Below, piece by piece: positions 16,310-24,376 of a stretch of DNA of 64,000 bases. Below the pieces are notes generated by a model. It did not search any database and was not told the DNA's origin. It saw only the letters and a program-made list of their open reading frames with translations. The stretch lies in the NCBI GenBank assembly GCA_964613665.1, contig CAZTIG010000019.1, forward strand, positions 1-64,000. The letters are read 5' to 3'. Origin of the DNA: CAZQFV01 sp964613665 (GTDB taxonomy: Bacteria > Chloroflexota > Chloroflexia > DTKN01). How positions within the stretch are numbered: position 1 is the first letter of the stretch; the number at the start of each line of letters is the position of its first letter. Position numbers and translations under genes: made by a program.

Positions 16310-17569
16310 CTACGTCCCCTCCTCCCACGAGGCCAGGTAGCGCTCCTGCTCCGGGGTCAGCACGTCGATAGAGATGCCCATGGCTTGCAGCTTCAGCCGG
16401 GAGATCTCCTTGTCCAGCTCCAGCGGCATGCGGTAGACGCGCTGCTCCAGCCGGCCGCGGTTCTTGACCAGGTACTCGGCGGCCAGCGACTGGTTGGCAA
16501 AACTCATGTCCATCACGCTCGGTGGATGCCCCTCGGCCGCGGCCAGGTTGATCAGCCGGCCCTCGCCCAAAAGGAAGATGCGCCGGCCGTCGGCCAGGGT
16601 ATACTCCACCACAAAGGGACGGATGTCGCGCTTCTGCACGGCCAGGCGCTCCAGCGCCGGGATGTCCACCTCCACGTTGAAATGCCCGGAGTTGGCCACG
16701 ATGGCTCCGTCCTTCATCGCCTGGAAGTCGCAGGCGCGGACGACGTCCTTGTTCCCGGTGACGGTGACAAAGACATCGCCGATGGCCGCGGCCTCCAGCA
16801 TCGGCATGACCCGGTAGCCGTCCATCACCGCCTCCAGCGCCTTGAGCGGATCCACCTCGGTGATGATGACGTTGGCCCCGGCGCCACGGGCGCGCATGGC
16901 CACCCCCCGGCCGCACATGCCGTAGCCGGCCACGACAAAGTTGCTCCCGGCCAGCAGCTTGTTCGTCGCCCGCAGGATGCCGTCGATGCTGGACTGGCCC
17001 GTGCCGTAGCGGTTGTCAAAGAGGTGCTTCGTGTCGGCATCATTGACGGCAATGACCGGGAACTGGATCTTGCCGTCGGCAGCCATAGCCCGCAGGCGGA
17101 TGACCCCGGTGGTCGTCTCCTCGGTCGAGCCGATCATGCCGGCGATCAGGTCGGTGCGCTCCTTCAGCAGCGTGGTCACCAGGTCGGCCCCGTCGTCCAT
17201 GGTGATCTGCGGATCGATCGCCAGGGTGGAGCGCAGGTGTTGGTAGTAGGTGTCGTTGTCCTCGCCCTTGATGGAGAAACAGCGCACCCCGTACTCGGCC
17301 ACCAGCGCCGCGGCCACGTCGTCCTGGGTGGAAAGGGGGTTGGAGGCACAGAGGGCCAGATCGGCCCCGCCGGCCTGCAGCGTGCGCATCAGGTTGGCCG
17401 TCTCCGTGGTCACGTGCAGACAGGCCCCCAGGCAGACGCCCTGGAGCGGCTTCTCCCGGGCGAAGCGCTCGCGGATCAGCCGCAGCACCGGCATGTCGCG
17501 CTCGGCCCATTCGATGCGCAGCTTGCCCTGAGCCGCCAGGGCCAGGTCCTTGACATCGTGCTCGACCAT
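16310..17569 (-). CDS. ahcY: Adenosylhomocysteinase
   Basis: The product has 419 residues, the usual length of the archaeal/bacterial short form. The ATG at 17569 follows GAGAGGTGA. The substrate region has TTETANLMRTL and ASNPLSTQDDVAAAL; the NAD-binding region has VVAGYGMCGRGVAMRARGAGANVIITE-type sequence near residue 215. It cleaves S-adenosylhomocysteine to adenosine and homocysteine, with NAD bound. It is the last gene of the mtnA - core metE - pfkB - ahcY series. There homocysteine can be remethylated by the MetE-like enzyme, and adenosine can be phosphorylated by the PfkB product. Expression is probably governed by the leader at 20743-20993. Confidence 0.95.
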   Translation of the reverse strand: MVEHDVKDLALAAQGKLRIEWAERDMPVLRLIRERFAREKPLQGVCLGACLHVTTETANLMRTLQAGGADLALCASNPLSTQDDVAAALVAEYGVRCFSIKGEDNDTYYQHLRSTLAIDPQITMDDGADLVTTLLKERTDLIAGMIGSTEETTTGVIRLRAMAADGKIQFPVIAVNDADTKHLFDNRYGTGQSSIDGILRATNKLLAGSNFVVAGYGMCGRGVAMRARGAGANVIITEVDPLKALEAVMDGYRVMPMLEAAAIGDVFVTVTGNKDVVRACDFQAMKDGAIVANSGHFNVEVDIPALERLAVQKRDIRPFVVEYTLADGRRIFLLGEGRLINLAAAEGHPPSVMDMSFANQSLAAEYLVKNRGRLEQRVYRMPLELDKEISRLKLQAMGISIDVLTPEQERYLASWEEGT

Positions 17570-17627
17570 CGTTCACCTCTCGCTTTCGGGTTATGGCTCG
17601 GTTCTCGCTTGAAAGCCTGCGGGGAAG

Positions 17628-18608
17628 CTACTCCTGCCCGAGCAGCGCCCGGCGCACGGCCGGCTCGGGGCCGAACTCCCGCTCGTAGCGGGCGACAAAG
17701 TCCGCGCGGGTGTACGGACAGGGCTGCGGGCCAGGATCCTCCAGGACGTAGACGGCAGCCAGGGAGGCGATCCGCCCGCTGATGGGCCAGGGCAGGCCGG
17801 CCCGGAGCCCCTTGAGCAGGCCGGCCCGGTAGGCATCCCCGACCCCGGTCGGATCGAGGCGCTGGGCCGCCGGCACGGATGGGATATCGTAGCTGACACG
17901 TCGGCCGCCCTCGGAAGCGACGATCGTGGAGCCGTGCCGACCCCGCGTCACCACGAGCGTCTCCACCAGCTCGAAGATGCCCTCTTCGCCCAGGCCGGTC
18001 TTTTTGCGGAAGAGGTCGTTCTCGTACTCGTTGACGATGAGGACGCGCGCCCCGCGGGCGCCTGCGACCAGCTCGGGTCCCGGGCAGCGGGCCACCTGCT
18101 GGCTGGGGTCGTAGATGTAGGGGATGCCCAGTTCGCGGCACTCCCGGGCATACTGGAGCATCGCCGCGGGGTCGTTGGGCGAGATAATGGCCCACTCGAC
18201 CGCCTGGGGGTCGGGAAAGCTGCAGAAGGACAGCCGGCCGGCCCGGCCCATGGCTCCGCTGTAGAAGGTGGCGATCTGATTGCCGTCCAGGTCGGTGTTG
18301 ACGAAGAAGGAGGCAGTGAAGCAGTCGTCGCAGAGGCACATGCCGCCGACATCGACGCCGTGGTCGGCCAGCCACTGGCGGTACTCGGCGCCGTCGCGGC
18401 CGGCGGTGGCCATCAGGTACGGCCGCTCCCCCAGCAGAGCCAGGGAGTAGGCGATGTTGGCGGCGCACCCCCCGCGTACAACCCGCATCTCGTCTACCAG
18501 GAAGCTCAGGCTGATGTGCTCGACCTGCTCCGGCAGGATGTGCTCCTTGAAGCGGCCGGGGAAGGTCATGATGTAGTCAAAGGCGATGGAACCGGTGACG
18601 ACGATCAT
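17628..18608 (-). CDS. PfkB-family carbohydrate/nucleoside kinase, probably adenosine kinase
   Basis: The product has 326 residues. The ATG at 18608 has AGGAG 8 bases upstream; the longer in-frame extension lacks family sequence. PfkB signatures are GGCAANIAYSLALLG (about residue 50) and DPTGVGDAYRAG (about residue 255). The latter holds the catalytic Asp and anion-hole glycines, with Val in place of the usual Ala. Substrate choice cannot be read from sequence. Its position between ahcY, which produces adenosine, and core metE makes adenosine the best candidate, giving AMP. Ribokinase-like specificity is the alternative. Confidence 0.82.
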   Translation of the reverse strand: MIVVTGSIAFDYIMTFPGRFKEHILPEQVEHISLSFLVDEMRVVRGGCAANIAYSLALLGERPYLMATAGRDGAEYRQWLADHGVDVGGMCLCDDCFTASFFVNTDLDGNQIATFYSGAMGRAGRLSFCSFPDPQAVEWAIISPNDPAAMLQYARECRELGIPYIYDPSQQVARCPGPELVAGARGARVLIVNEYENDLFRKKTGLGEEGIFELVETLVVTRGRHGSTIVASEGGRRVSYDIPSVPAAQRLDPTGVGDAYRAGLLKGLRAGLPWPISGRIASLAAVYVLEDPGPQPCPYTRADFVARYEREFGPEPAVRRALLGQE

Positions 18609-18637
18609 CCGCGCACTCCTGCGCTCTCGGCCTCGGC

Positions 18638-19675
18638 TCAGTCGATGCGGTACTTGCCGCGTACCGCCCGTGAGACGGCCGCGGTCAGCTCCAACGCGCG
18701 AACGGCCGCCTGCACCGTGACCGATCCCAGGCCGCACGACGGGGTGATCAGGCAGGAGGCCAGGATATCGTCCAGGCGAATGCCCTTGCCCATGAGCAGG
18801 GCCCAGGCTTCTTCCAGCTTGCCCACCAGCCCTTCCACCGTGGCCGCAGCGATGCCGTCCTCCGTCTGCGGGATGATGCCCCAGGCCACGATGCCGCCGC
18901 GGCCGAAAAAGGCGCGTACGGCCTCGGGGTAGAGCGACAGGCTCTCGGCATACTCCAGGGCATCCAGGTTGAGGATCTGCACCGAGGTTTCCAGCAGGAC
19001 CGACCAGTCGGTGTTGCCGCAGCAGTGCACGCCCTTCAGGCAGGTCAGGCCGGCCAGGACCTCCTCTATGGCGGTGATGATCTGCTCGCGGCTCAGCGAG
19101 ACATAGGCCGAGCCAAAAGCGCTCAGGTACGGTTCGTCCAGGAAGACTATGGCCGCCGCGTTCACCCGGCGCAGCTGCCGCTCCATCCAGGACACCTTCA
19201 GGCGCAGGTGCTTGGCCAGGGCGTCGGCCAGGATCTCGTCGTACAGGATCGGGCGCAGCGCCTGGTCGGTCACCTGCAGCCCCATGCTGATCGGCCCGGT
19301 GACCTGCCCTTTGACGGCCACGGCCTCCGCCAGCGCCTCCTTGCGCGAGAGAAAGGACTGCAGGCCGGCGGCGTTCTCGGAGCTGATGCCCCAGTCCTCG
19401 GCCTGGTCCTCCAGGTAGGCCAGATAGAGCGGCTCGAGCTCATCGTCGGCCCGCGCCCGGTCCACATAGACCTTTTCGCGTTCCATATCCACCACCAGGC
19501 CGGGAAAGCGCTCGCCGAACTGGACGTACATGTTCTCGCGGAAGGACCGCCGGGGCAACTGCGGCCAGGCCGGTATGGCCGGCAGGTACCGGAAGACCGC
19601 GTCGCAGGCCTCCTGGGGATCCTTATGAGGCAAACTGCCCACGGCAGTGGGCAGGCACATCGGCACCAGGTTCAT
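18638..19675 (-). CDS. Core-MetE-type methionine synthase (UROD/MetE-like)
   Basis: The product has 345 residues. The ATG at 19675 follows AGGAGGG, which itself lies in the 3' end of mtnA, so translation is probably coupled. The chain is about half the length of classical MetE and corresponds only to its catalytic C-terminal barrel. The zinc ligands His-x-Cys are visible in GVHCCGNTDW and the later Cys in TPSCGLGS. Known core-MetE proteins of archaea and Dehalococcoides take the methyl group from a corrinoid protein or an unknown donor rather than from folate. The operon position between mtnA and ahcY supports methylation of homocysteine. The donor here is unknown. Confidence 0.75.
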   Translation of the reverse strand: MNLVPMCLPTAVGSLPHKDPQEACDAVFRYLPAIPAWPQLPRRSFRENMYVQFGERFPGLVVDMEREKVYVDRARADDELEPLYLAYLEDQAEDWGISSENAAGLQSFLSRKEALAEAVAVKGQVTGPISMGLQVTDQALRPILYDEILADALAKHLRLKVSWMERQLRRVNAAAIVFLDEPYLSAFGSAYVSLSREQIITAIEEVLAGLTCLKGVHCCGNTDWSVLLETSVQILNLDALEYAESLSLYPEAVRAFFGRGGIVAWGIIPQTEDGIAAATVEGLVGKLEEAWALLMGKGIRLDDILASCLITPSCGLGSVTVQAAVRALELTAAVSRAVRGKYRID

Positions 19676-19676
19676 C

Positions 19677-20726
19677 TCAGCCCTCCTCCTGCAGCCGCCG
19701 CAGGCTCTCCTCGTACGGAGCATAGGCCACGCCCCGCTCGGTGACGATGGCCGTGATGTAGCGGCTAGGGGTTACGTCAAAAGCAGGGTTCACCGCCTCG
19801 GTCCGGCGCGGCGCGATCGGGCGGCCGCGGTAGTGGGTCACCTCCTCTGGGTCGCGCTCCTCGATGGGGATGCGGCTTCCATCGGGGATGGTCAGATCGA
19901 GGGTCGAGGTCGGGGCCGCGCTGTAAAAGGGGATACGGTGGGCAAAGGCCAGCACGGCCAGGCCGTAGGTGCCGATCTTGTTGGCGACGTCGCCGTTGGC
20001 GGCGACACGGTCCGCCCCGACGACGACGGCGTCCACGCGGCCGCGGTGCATGAGGTGGCCGGCCATGCTGTCGGTGACCAGGGTGAAGGGGATGCCCCAC
20101 CGCTGCAACTCCCAGGCCGTCAACCGGGCACCCTGAAAAAGGGGGCGCGTCTCGTCGACCAGCACGTGCAGCTCCTTGCCTTGCTCCACCGCAGCTCGGA
20201 CGATGCCCAGGGCCGTGCCGTAGCCGCCTGTGGCCAGTGCCCCGGCGTTGCAGTGGGTCAGCACCGTGGCCTTCTGCGGCAGCAGCGCCTGGCCGAGCGC
20301 GGAAAGCTGCCGGTCGGCGGCCTCGTTCTCCTGACAGATCGCCTGGGCCTCGCGGACGAGGGCGGCCACGGCATCCTCCGGGCTGAACAACCGCACGGCG
20401 CGGGCGCGGGCCTGCATCCGTTCCACCGCCCAGGACAGGTTGACCGCCGTGGGGCGGGTCGCCCGCAGCAGGTCGGCAGCCTCGTCCAGGACCGGCAGCA
20501 GCTCGACGGCATCGTGGCAGGAGCAGCGCGCTGCCGCCAGCGCCATGCCCAGGGCTGCGGCCAGCCCAATGGCCGGCGCGCCGCGCACGACCATGTCTGC
20601 GATGGCCTGGGCGACCGCTGCGACGGTGGCGCACTCGACCCACCGCTCCTGGTGCGGCAGTGTCCTCTGATCGAGCAGGAGGACCGTGCCGTCCCGCCAC
20701 TGCACGCTGGCCAGCTGCCCGGTCAT
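19677..20726 (-). CDS. mtnA: Methylthioribose-1-phosphate isomerase
   Basis: The product has 349 residues. The ATG at 20726 has GGGGGA 5 bases upstream; an upstream TTG start is possible but less good. Family motifs are RGAPAIGLAAALG near residue 50, LTHCNAGALATGGYGTALG with the catalytic Cys, and VVVGADRVAANGDVANKIGTY with the catalytic Asp. It converts methylthioribose-1-phosphate to methylthioribulose-1-phosphate in methionine salvage; paralogues act on ribose-1,5-bisphosphate. It heads the four-gene methionine/SAM operon and is only one base away from the next gene. Distinction from eIF2B-like ribose isomerases rests on operon context and motif fit. Confidence 0.9.
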   Translation of the reverse strand: MTGQLASVQWRDGTVLLLDQRTLPHQERWVECATVAAVAQAIADMVVRGAPAIGLAAALGMALAAARCSCHDAVELLPVLDEAADLLRATRPTAVNLSWAVERMQARARAVRLFSPEDAVAALVREAQAICQENEAADRQLSALGQALLPQKATVLTHCNAGALATGGYGTALGIVRAAVEQGKELHVLVDETRPLFQGARLTAWELQRWGIPFTLVTDSMAGHLMHRGRVDAVVVGADRVAANGDVANKIGTYGLAVLAFAHRIPFYSAAPTSTLDLTIPDGSRIPIEERDPEEVTHYRGRPIAPRRTEAVNPAFDVTPSRYITAIVTERGVAYAPYEESLRRLQEEG

Positions 20727-20742
20727 CGTTTCCCCCACGGGC

Positions 20743-20768
20743 AAAAAAAAGCCCTCAGGTGAGAGGCC
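20743..20768 (-). terminator. Intrinsic terminator in the mtnA leader
   Basis: On the minus strand a short stem (GGCCTC pairing GAGG-GC around loop TCACCT) is followed by eight consecutive T residues at 20750-20743, 16 bases before the mtnA ATG. An upstream GAGAG segment (about 20790-20795) can pair with the CTCTC of the stem, so an antiterminator is possible. The position before the first gene fits riboswitch-controlled attenuation. Confidence 0.7.
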
Positions 20769-20837
20769 GGCCCGTCACCGCGCTCTCTCATAGGCCCGAC
20801 CAGGACACCAGGCGTTCACGCCCGCGGGCGTTGGCGC

Positions 20838-20940
20838 CATCTCGGAATCTCCGCAGCAGCCGGCCCGCGGGCCCACCGCCATCCGCTTGGTTGCCGGGCT
20901 CTGCCGAGCCATCCCCTCCATTGCCCCGGCCGAGAGACAG
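20838..20940 (-). promoter_or_regulatory. Candidate SAM riboswitch (S-box superfamily) in the mtnA leader
   Basis: The minus-strand leader carries the SAM-I/SAM-IV core: GAGGGGAUGGCUC, a GGCA loop, then GAGCCCGGCAACC (about 20919-20889). This compares with the S-box pattern GAGGGA-UGGC...GCC-GGCAACC. A later UGCGGAGAUUCC resembles the conserved 3' joining strand. UCUCGG (20935-20930) can pair with CCGAGA (20845-20840) as a closing P1 helix. It sits between a perfect TATAAT promoter and an intrinsic terminator, ahead of four genes of SAM metabolism. The P2 loop is shorter than in the SAM-I consensus, so it may be a SAM-I/IV variant. Confidence 0.65.
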
Positions 20941-20964
20941 GCGGTATCCAGTTGTCCTGGGGCG

Positions 20965-20993
20965 ATTATAGCACAAGACGACAGGCCCGGCAA
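20965..20993 (-). promoter_or_regulatory. Promoter of the mtnA-metE-pfkB-ahcY operon
   Basis: On the minus strand TTGCCG (20993-20988) and a perfect TATAAT (20970-20965) are 17 bases apart. Transcription from about 20958 gives a leader of about 230 bases before mtnA, long enough for the riboswitch and terminator seen there. Confidence 0.8.
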
Positions 20994-21177
20994 ATCGCCA
21001 CTGGTCGGCAACCTGGGATCCGGACACAAACGCCGGCGCACCACGAACGGTGGGCCGAGACTCCGATCGCAGCCGTGGAAATGCCCGCCACAGTGGGCCA
21101 AGAGGCCCATCCGGCAGGGCCGGGGCCCACCGAAATGGGTAGCGTGGAGATATGTCCGGATGTCGGTCGGCAGCCGG

Positions 21178-21206
21178 TTGACCCCCAGCGGCCGGCGTGA
21201 TACAAT
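21178..21206 (+). promoter_or_regulatory. Promoter of the small membrane protein
   Basis: TTGACC (21178-21183) and TACAAT (21201-21206) are separated by 17 bases. The expected start near 21213 lies 55 bases before the ATG at 21268. Confidence 0.75.
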
Positions 21207-21267
21207 GGCCCCGGCAGCGTGCCACTGGCCGCTCGCTCGCCCTATCGACGCCTGCAAGGAGGCCCGC

Positions 21268-21450
21268 ATGTCCCGTAGCCGACTGGGAGGACTGCTCTTC
21301 CTGGCCGCGCTGATCATCGTCGGCCTGGTCGTGCTCTCGATGACCCGCATCGTCATCATCGTCCCGCTGGGGTTGGGCAGCTTCCTGCTCCTGGTCGCCG
21401 GCCTGGTCCTGGTCGCCTACGTGCTGCTGCGCGCCCTCTTCCGGCGCTAA
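21268..21450 (+). CDS. Small two-helix membrane protein of unknown function
   Basis: The product has 60 residues. The ATG at 21268 has AAGGAGG 6 bases upstream and a good promoter further up, so it is a real gene although short. After MSRSRLGG come two hydrophobic segments, about residues 9-24 and 29-53, joined by MTRIV, and then a basic end LRALFRR. Positive charge at both ends suggests both termini face the cytoplasm. No family is recognised. A degenerate heptad array begins at its stop codon. Confidence 0.7.
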   Translation: MSRSRLGGLLFLAALIIVGLVVLSMTRIVIIVPLGLGSFLLLVAGLVLVAYVLLRALFRR

Positions 21451-21631
21451 GAAACTATCTCAAATCGACCACCAAGCCAGAGGCACCAAGATGAACGGAC
21501 CACCGAGGCACGAAGACACCAGAGAGGATATTGGAAGAGGACGCTTATCGACACGGGGTTTTTGTGCCCTCGTGGTTTTGAGATAGTTTCTTGGTGGTTC
21601 TGCGGTGGTGGCCAAGGACCGCGGGACAGGC
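21449..21631. repeat. Degenerate heptad arrays with 16-bp inverted arms
   Basis: AAGAAACTATCTCAAA (21449-21464) returns as its exact reverse complement at 21577-21592. The stretches inside and beyond carry period-7 words of the CACCAAG/CACGAAG type, in opposite orientations on the two sides. The left arm includes the TAA stop of the small membrane protein. The whole 265-base gap to the pyroglutamyl peptidase gene contains no gene. Confidence 0.8.
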
Positions 21632-21715
21632 TGCGACGCGTGGTGCACGAACAACGGCGTGGCGGGCTGTGCCCACCTGAGCAGCCAATGGGGAAATCGG
21701 CAGGCGCGCTGGCTG

Positions 21716-22405
21716 TCAGGCTCCGCCGGCGCCGCCGGCCGGCGGTGGGGAAGGTGCTTCCTGCAGCAGCGCCTCCCGAACCGCCGCCACGCAGACCTGG
21801 GCCGCCCGCACCAGCACGTCGAGCGCCATCCCCCTGCGGCCGGCCTCTCCTTGCACCTGTTCCGGGAAGGGCGGCACGTGGATAAAGCCCATGGCCGTGC
21901 CCGGCGCGCGGCGCTCGATCCAGTGGCGGCCCGTGTAAAAGAGGTGGTTGCAGACGTACGTGCCGGCGTGGTTGGACACGGCCACGGGGATGCCGGCCGC
22001 CTCCAGGGCCCGCCGCATCCCCTCCAGGGGCAGCGTGGACCAGTAGCCAACCGGCCCATCCTCGGCGATGCGCTGCCCGCTGCGCAAGAGCCCGCCAGTG
22101 TCGGCGATGGCCGCGTCGTCCACGTTGACGGCGATGCGCTCCAGGCGCAGCTCATCGGTGCCCATGTGCAGCCCGAAGGAGAGCACCGCCGCCGGCGCCC
22201 ACTCTGCCACGGCCCGGCGAAACTGCTCCTCGCAGGCGGCATAGGCCGTGTCCAGCACTACCGCCCGCACGGCAGCGCCCGCAAAGGCCACGCTGCCGGC
22301 AGCGACGGCCTCCATCAACCGCTGGGTCGGGTTCACCTCGGCCTTCCCGAACGGTCCAAACCCGGTCAGCAGAATGCGCGGCCCGTTCTTCTGGGCGTCT
22401 GTCAT
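21716..22405 (-). CDS. pcp: Pyroglutamyl-peptidase I (pyrrolidone carboxylate peptidase)
   Basis: The product has 229 residues. The ATG at 22405 follows AGGAG at 6 bases. The C15 family pattern is complete: LLTGFGPFGKAEVNPT at the N-terminus, a conserved Glu in the middle, the catalytic Cys in NHAGTYVCNHLFY and the catalytic His in GFIHVPPFP. It removes N-terminal pyroglutamate from peptides in the cytoplasm. It is the last gene of a three-gene run (CHAT protein, channel, pcp), with a 25-base gap to the channel gene. The last 20 residues (Pro/Gly/Ala-rich) are a non-conserved tail. Confidence 0.93.
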   Translation of the reverse strand: MTDAQKNGPRILLTGFGPFGKAEVNPTQRLMEAVAAGSVAFAGAAVRAVVLDTAYAACEEQFRRAVAEWAPAAVLSFGLHMGTDELRLERIAVNVDDAAIADTGGLLRSGQRIAEDGPVGYWSTLPLEGMRRALEAAGIPVAVSNHAGTYVCNHLFYTGRHWIERRAPGTAMGFIHVPPFPEQVQGEAGRRGMALDVLVRAAQVCVAAVREALLQEAPSPPPAGGAGGA

Positions 22406-22430
22406 CCTGTCTCCTGTCACGCCGGCCCGG

Positions 22431-24335
22431 TCACTCCTCCGCCAGCACAATCACCCGGTCGCCCTCTTCCAGCGTGATCGGCAGCGACTTGTCCGGGTTC
22501 ACCACGACGCCGTGCGCCTGGCCGGCGTCTCCTGCCAGGGCCTGGCGGCGGTAGCCGATGGCAATCTCCCCCTGTCGGCGCGCCGACTCCACAATGGTGT
22601 AAAAGTTCACCGGCCGGCCCAGCTCCACATAGTCCGCGGCCGGCTTCAGGTAGATCTCAGCGCCCTCCGGGTCGAAGATGTCCTCCAGCACGGCGTTGAG
22701 GGCCTTGTTCTCCGCCACCTGCGCCACCATCAGGCTGATCAGCTTGTCGCTGACGATAAAGTCGTCGGCCCGGGTGACCTCGGCCAGGTTGCGGTTGCGA
22801 ATGTCGAGCATCTCGCTGACAATGGAGAAGGGATGCCCGCTGCGCTCGGCGATGTCGCGCAGGTGCAGGAGGGTGATCAGCGTGCGGGCATCGGCCTGCT
22901 GTGCCTCCAGCGTATCGCAGTAGCAGAGCAAGACCACGTGGTCGTAGCGCGCGATGGCCAACTCGTCCAACATGCGCCGGTCGGTCGTGTCGCCTGCCTG
23001 GAAGGAGACGGCCTGGTGGACGACGCCGGTGCAGTAGCGGGCGATGTCGTCGACCACCGCGGCGCTGTCGGCCACGACCTTGAGCTCGGAGCCCGGCGGG
23101 ACATAGCGGTCCAGCTCGTTGATCACGGCCGGCCCGCGCCAGTTCCATCCCAGGATCAGGGTGCGCTCGGGCGCCGGCGGCGCCGGCCGGCGCGTCCGGA
23201 TGGCCTCCTCCTGAATCCCCAGATCGGTCAGCCCGGAGAGCCGCACCGTGTCGTCGTCCTCGGAGATGGCGATGATCTGGTCGCCCTCCTGGAGGCGCGT
23301 GTCCAGCGGCGGCTTCAGGCGCGGCGTCCCCCCCTGGGGGCACAGCCCCAACACCGCCGAGTCCTCGTACATGAGCAGCGCCTCACCCAACGTCCTGCCG
23401 GCCAGCTGCGGCTCGGCCTGGAAGTAGATCTCGTCCCCCGAAAAGTCCAGCAGCTCGGTGTACACCACCGAGAGGCCCGACTGTCGACACGTCTGGGCGA
23501 TGATCCGCGAGACCAGCCCACCCGTCAACACGAGCTCCACCTCGTCCTTGCCGATCATCCGCGCTACCTGCGCATTGCAAGGGTCGCGCATCTCGGCGAC
23601 GATGTGGTAGGGCTGGGGCCGGCGCTGGGGGTCGTTGGTGATGGCCAGCAGGGTCTTGATGACCTGCGCGTCGGGATCGCCGCCATCGGGAGCCAGGACG
23701 ATGATCGACCTGGAGGTATGCAGGCTGACGATGCCCAGGTCACCCATCTCGATGGGGCTGCCCGTCCGGCAGACGATGCGCGTCCGACCCGTGTGGCCGA
23801 CACGCTCGCGGATGGCATCCTCCATCTCCACCTTGTCCTTCTCCCCCAGGACCACAATGCACGAGCGCCTTTGGTTGGCCTTGGCGACGACCAACTCGGA
23901 GAGGACAGAGTAGATCTGCTCCGACCAGCCCAGGATCACCGTGTGGCCCGTCTCGATGACGCGCGAGCGCCCCTTGCGCAGTTCCTCCAGCCTGCCCTCC
24001 ACGCCGGCCGTCAGCACACCGATGAGGGTACTGATGACAAAGACACCTCCGAGCGTCACCGCCAGCATGGCGACGCGGAAGGGCCAGCCCTCGTCGGCCC
24101 CCATAGTGCCGGCGTCCAGGGTACGCATGAGGCTCCGCCAGAAGGCCTCCCAAAAGTCGATGGGGCTGTTCACATCTCCCGGAACGATCCGGGCGATCGT
24201 GACCACCGCCGCCACGACGACGATCACCGCCAGGGAGAGGACTGCCAGCCAGCCGATCAGGGCGATCGGGCCTCTGGACATGGTGTTGTCAAAGGCATAG
24301 CGCAGCCGCTCTCCCCAGGTGACCCGGAATCTCAT
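22431..24335 (-). CDS. CASTOR/POLLUX-type RCK-domain ion channel
   Basis: The product has 634 residues. The ATG at 24335 follows GGAGGTG. Two hydrophobic segments (about residues 23-53 and 85-112) flank a pore-loop-like stretch containing LDAGTMGADEG, which resembles the filter region of plant CASTOR/POLLUX channels. They are followed by TGHTVILGWSEQIYSVLSEL and two tandem RCK/TrkA-like cytosolic units, each with an N-terminal Rossmann strand (VILGW, LILGWNW) and a C-terminal TrkA_C-like part. Family members are ligand- or Ca2+-gated cation channels of the membrane; bacterial ones are poorly studied. Conserved linkage with a TPR/CHAT protein here is of interest. Ion selectivity is unknown. 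Confidence 0.85.
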   Translation of the reverse strand: MRFRVTWGERLRYAFDNTMSRGPIALIGWLAVLSLAVIVVVAAVVTIARIVPGDVNSPIDFWEAFWRSLMRTLDAGTMGADEGWPFRVAMLAVTLGGVFVISTLIGVLTAGVEGRLEELRKGRSRVIETGHTVILGWSEQIYSVLSELVVAKANQRRSCIVVLGEKDKVEMEDAIRERVGHTGRTRIVCRTGSPIEMGDLGIVSLHTSRSIIVLAPDGGDPDAQVIKTLLAITNDPQRRPQPYHIVAEMRDPCNAQVARMIGKDEVELVLTGGLVSRIIAQTCRQSGLSVVYTELLDFSGDEIYFQAEPQLAGRTLGEALLMYEDSAVLGLCPQGGTPRLKPPLDTRLQEGDQIIAISEDDDTVRLSGLTDLGIQEEAIRTRRPAPPAPERTLILGWNWRGPAVINELDRYVPPGSELKVVADSAAVVDDIARYCTGVVHQAVSFQAGDTTDRRMLDELAIARYDHVVLLCYCDTLEAQQADARTLITLLHLRDIAERSGHPFSIVSEMLDIRNRNLAEVTRADDFIVSDKLISLMVAQVAENKALNAVLEDIFDPEGAEIYLKPAADYVELGRPVNFYTIVESARRQGEIAIGYRRQALAGDAGQAHGVVVNPDKSLPITLEEGDRVIVLAEE

Positions 24336-24376
24336 TGCCACCTCCTCGTGCCGTGTGGACCTGCCGGGAGACGCCG

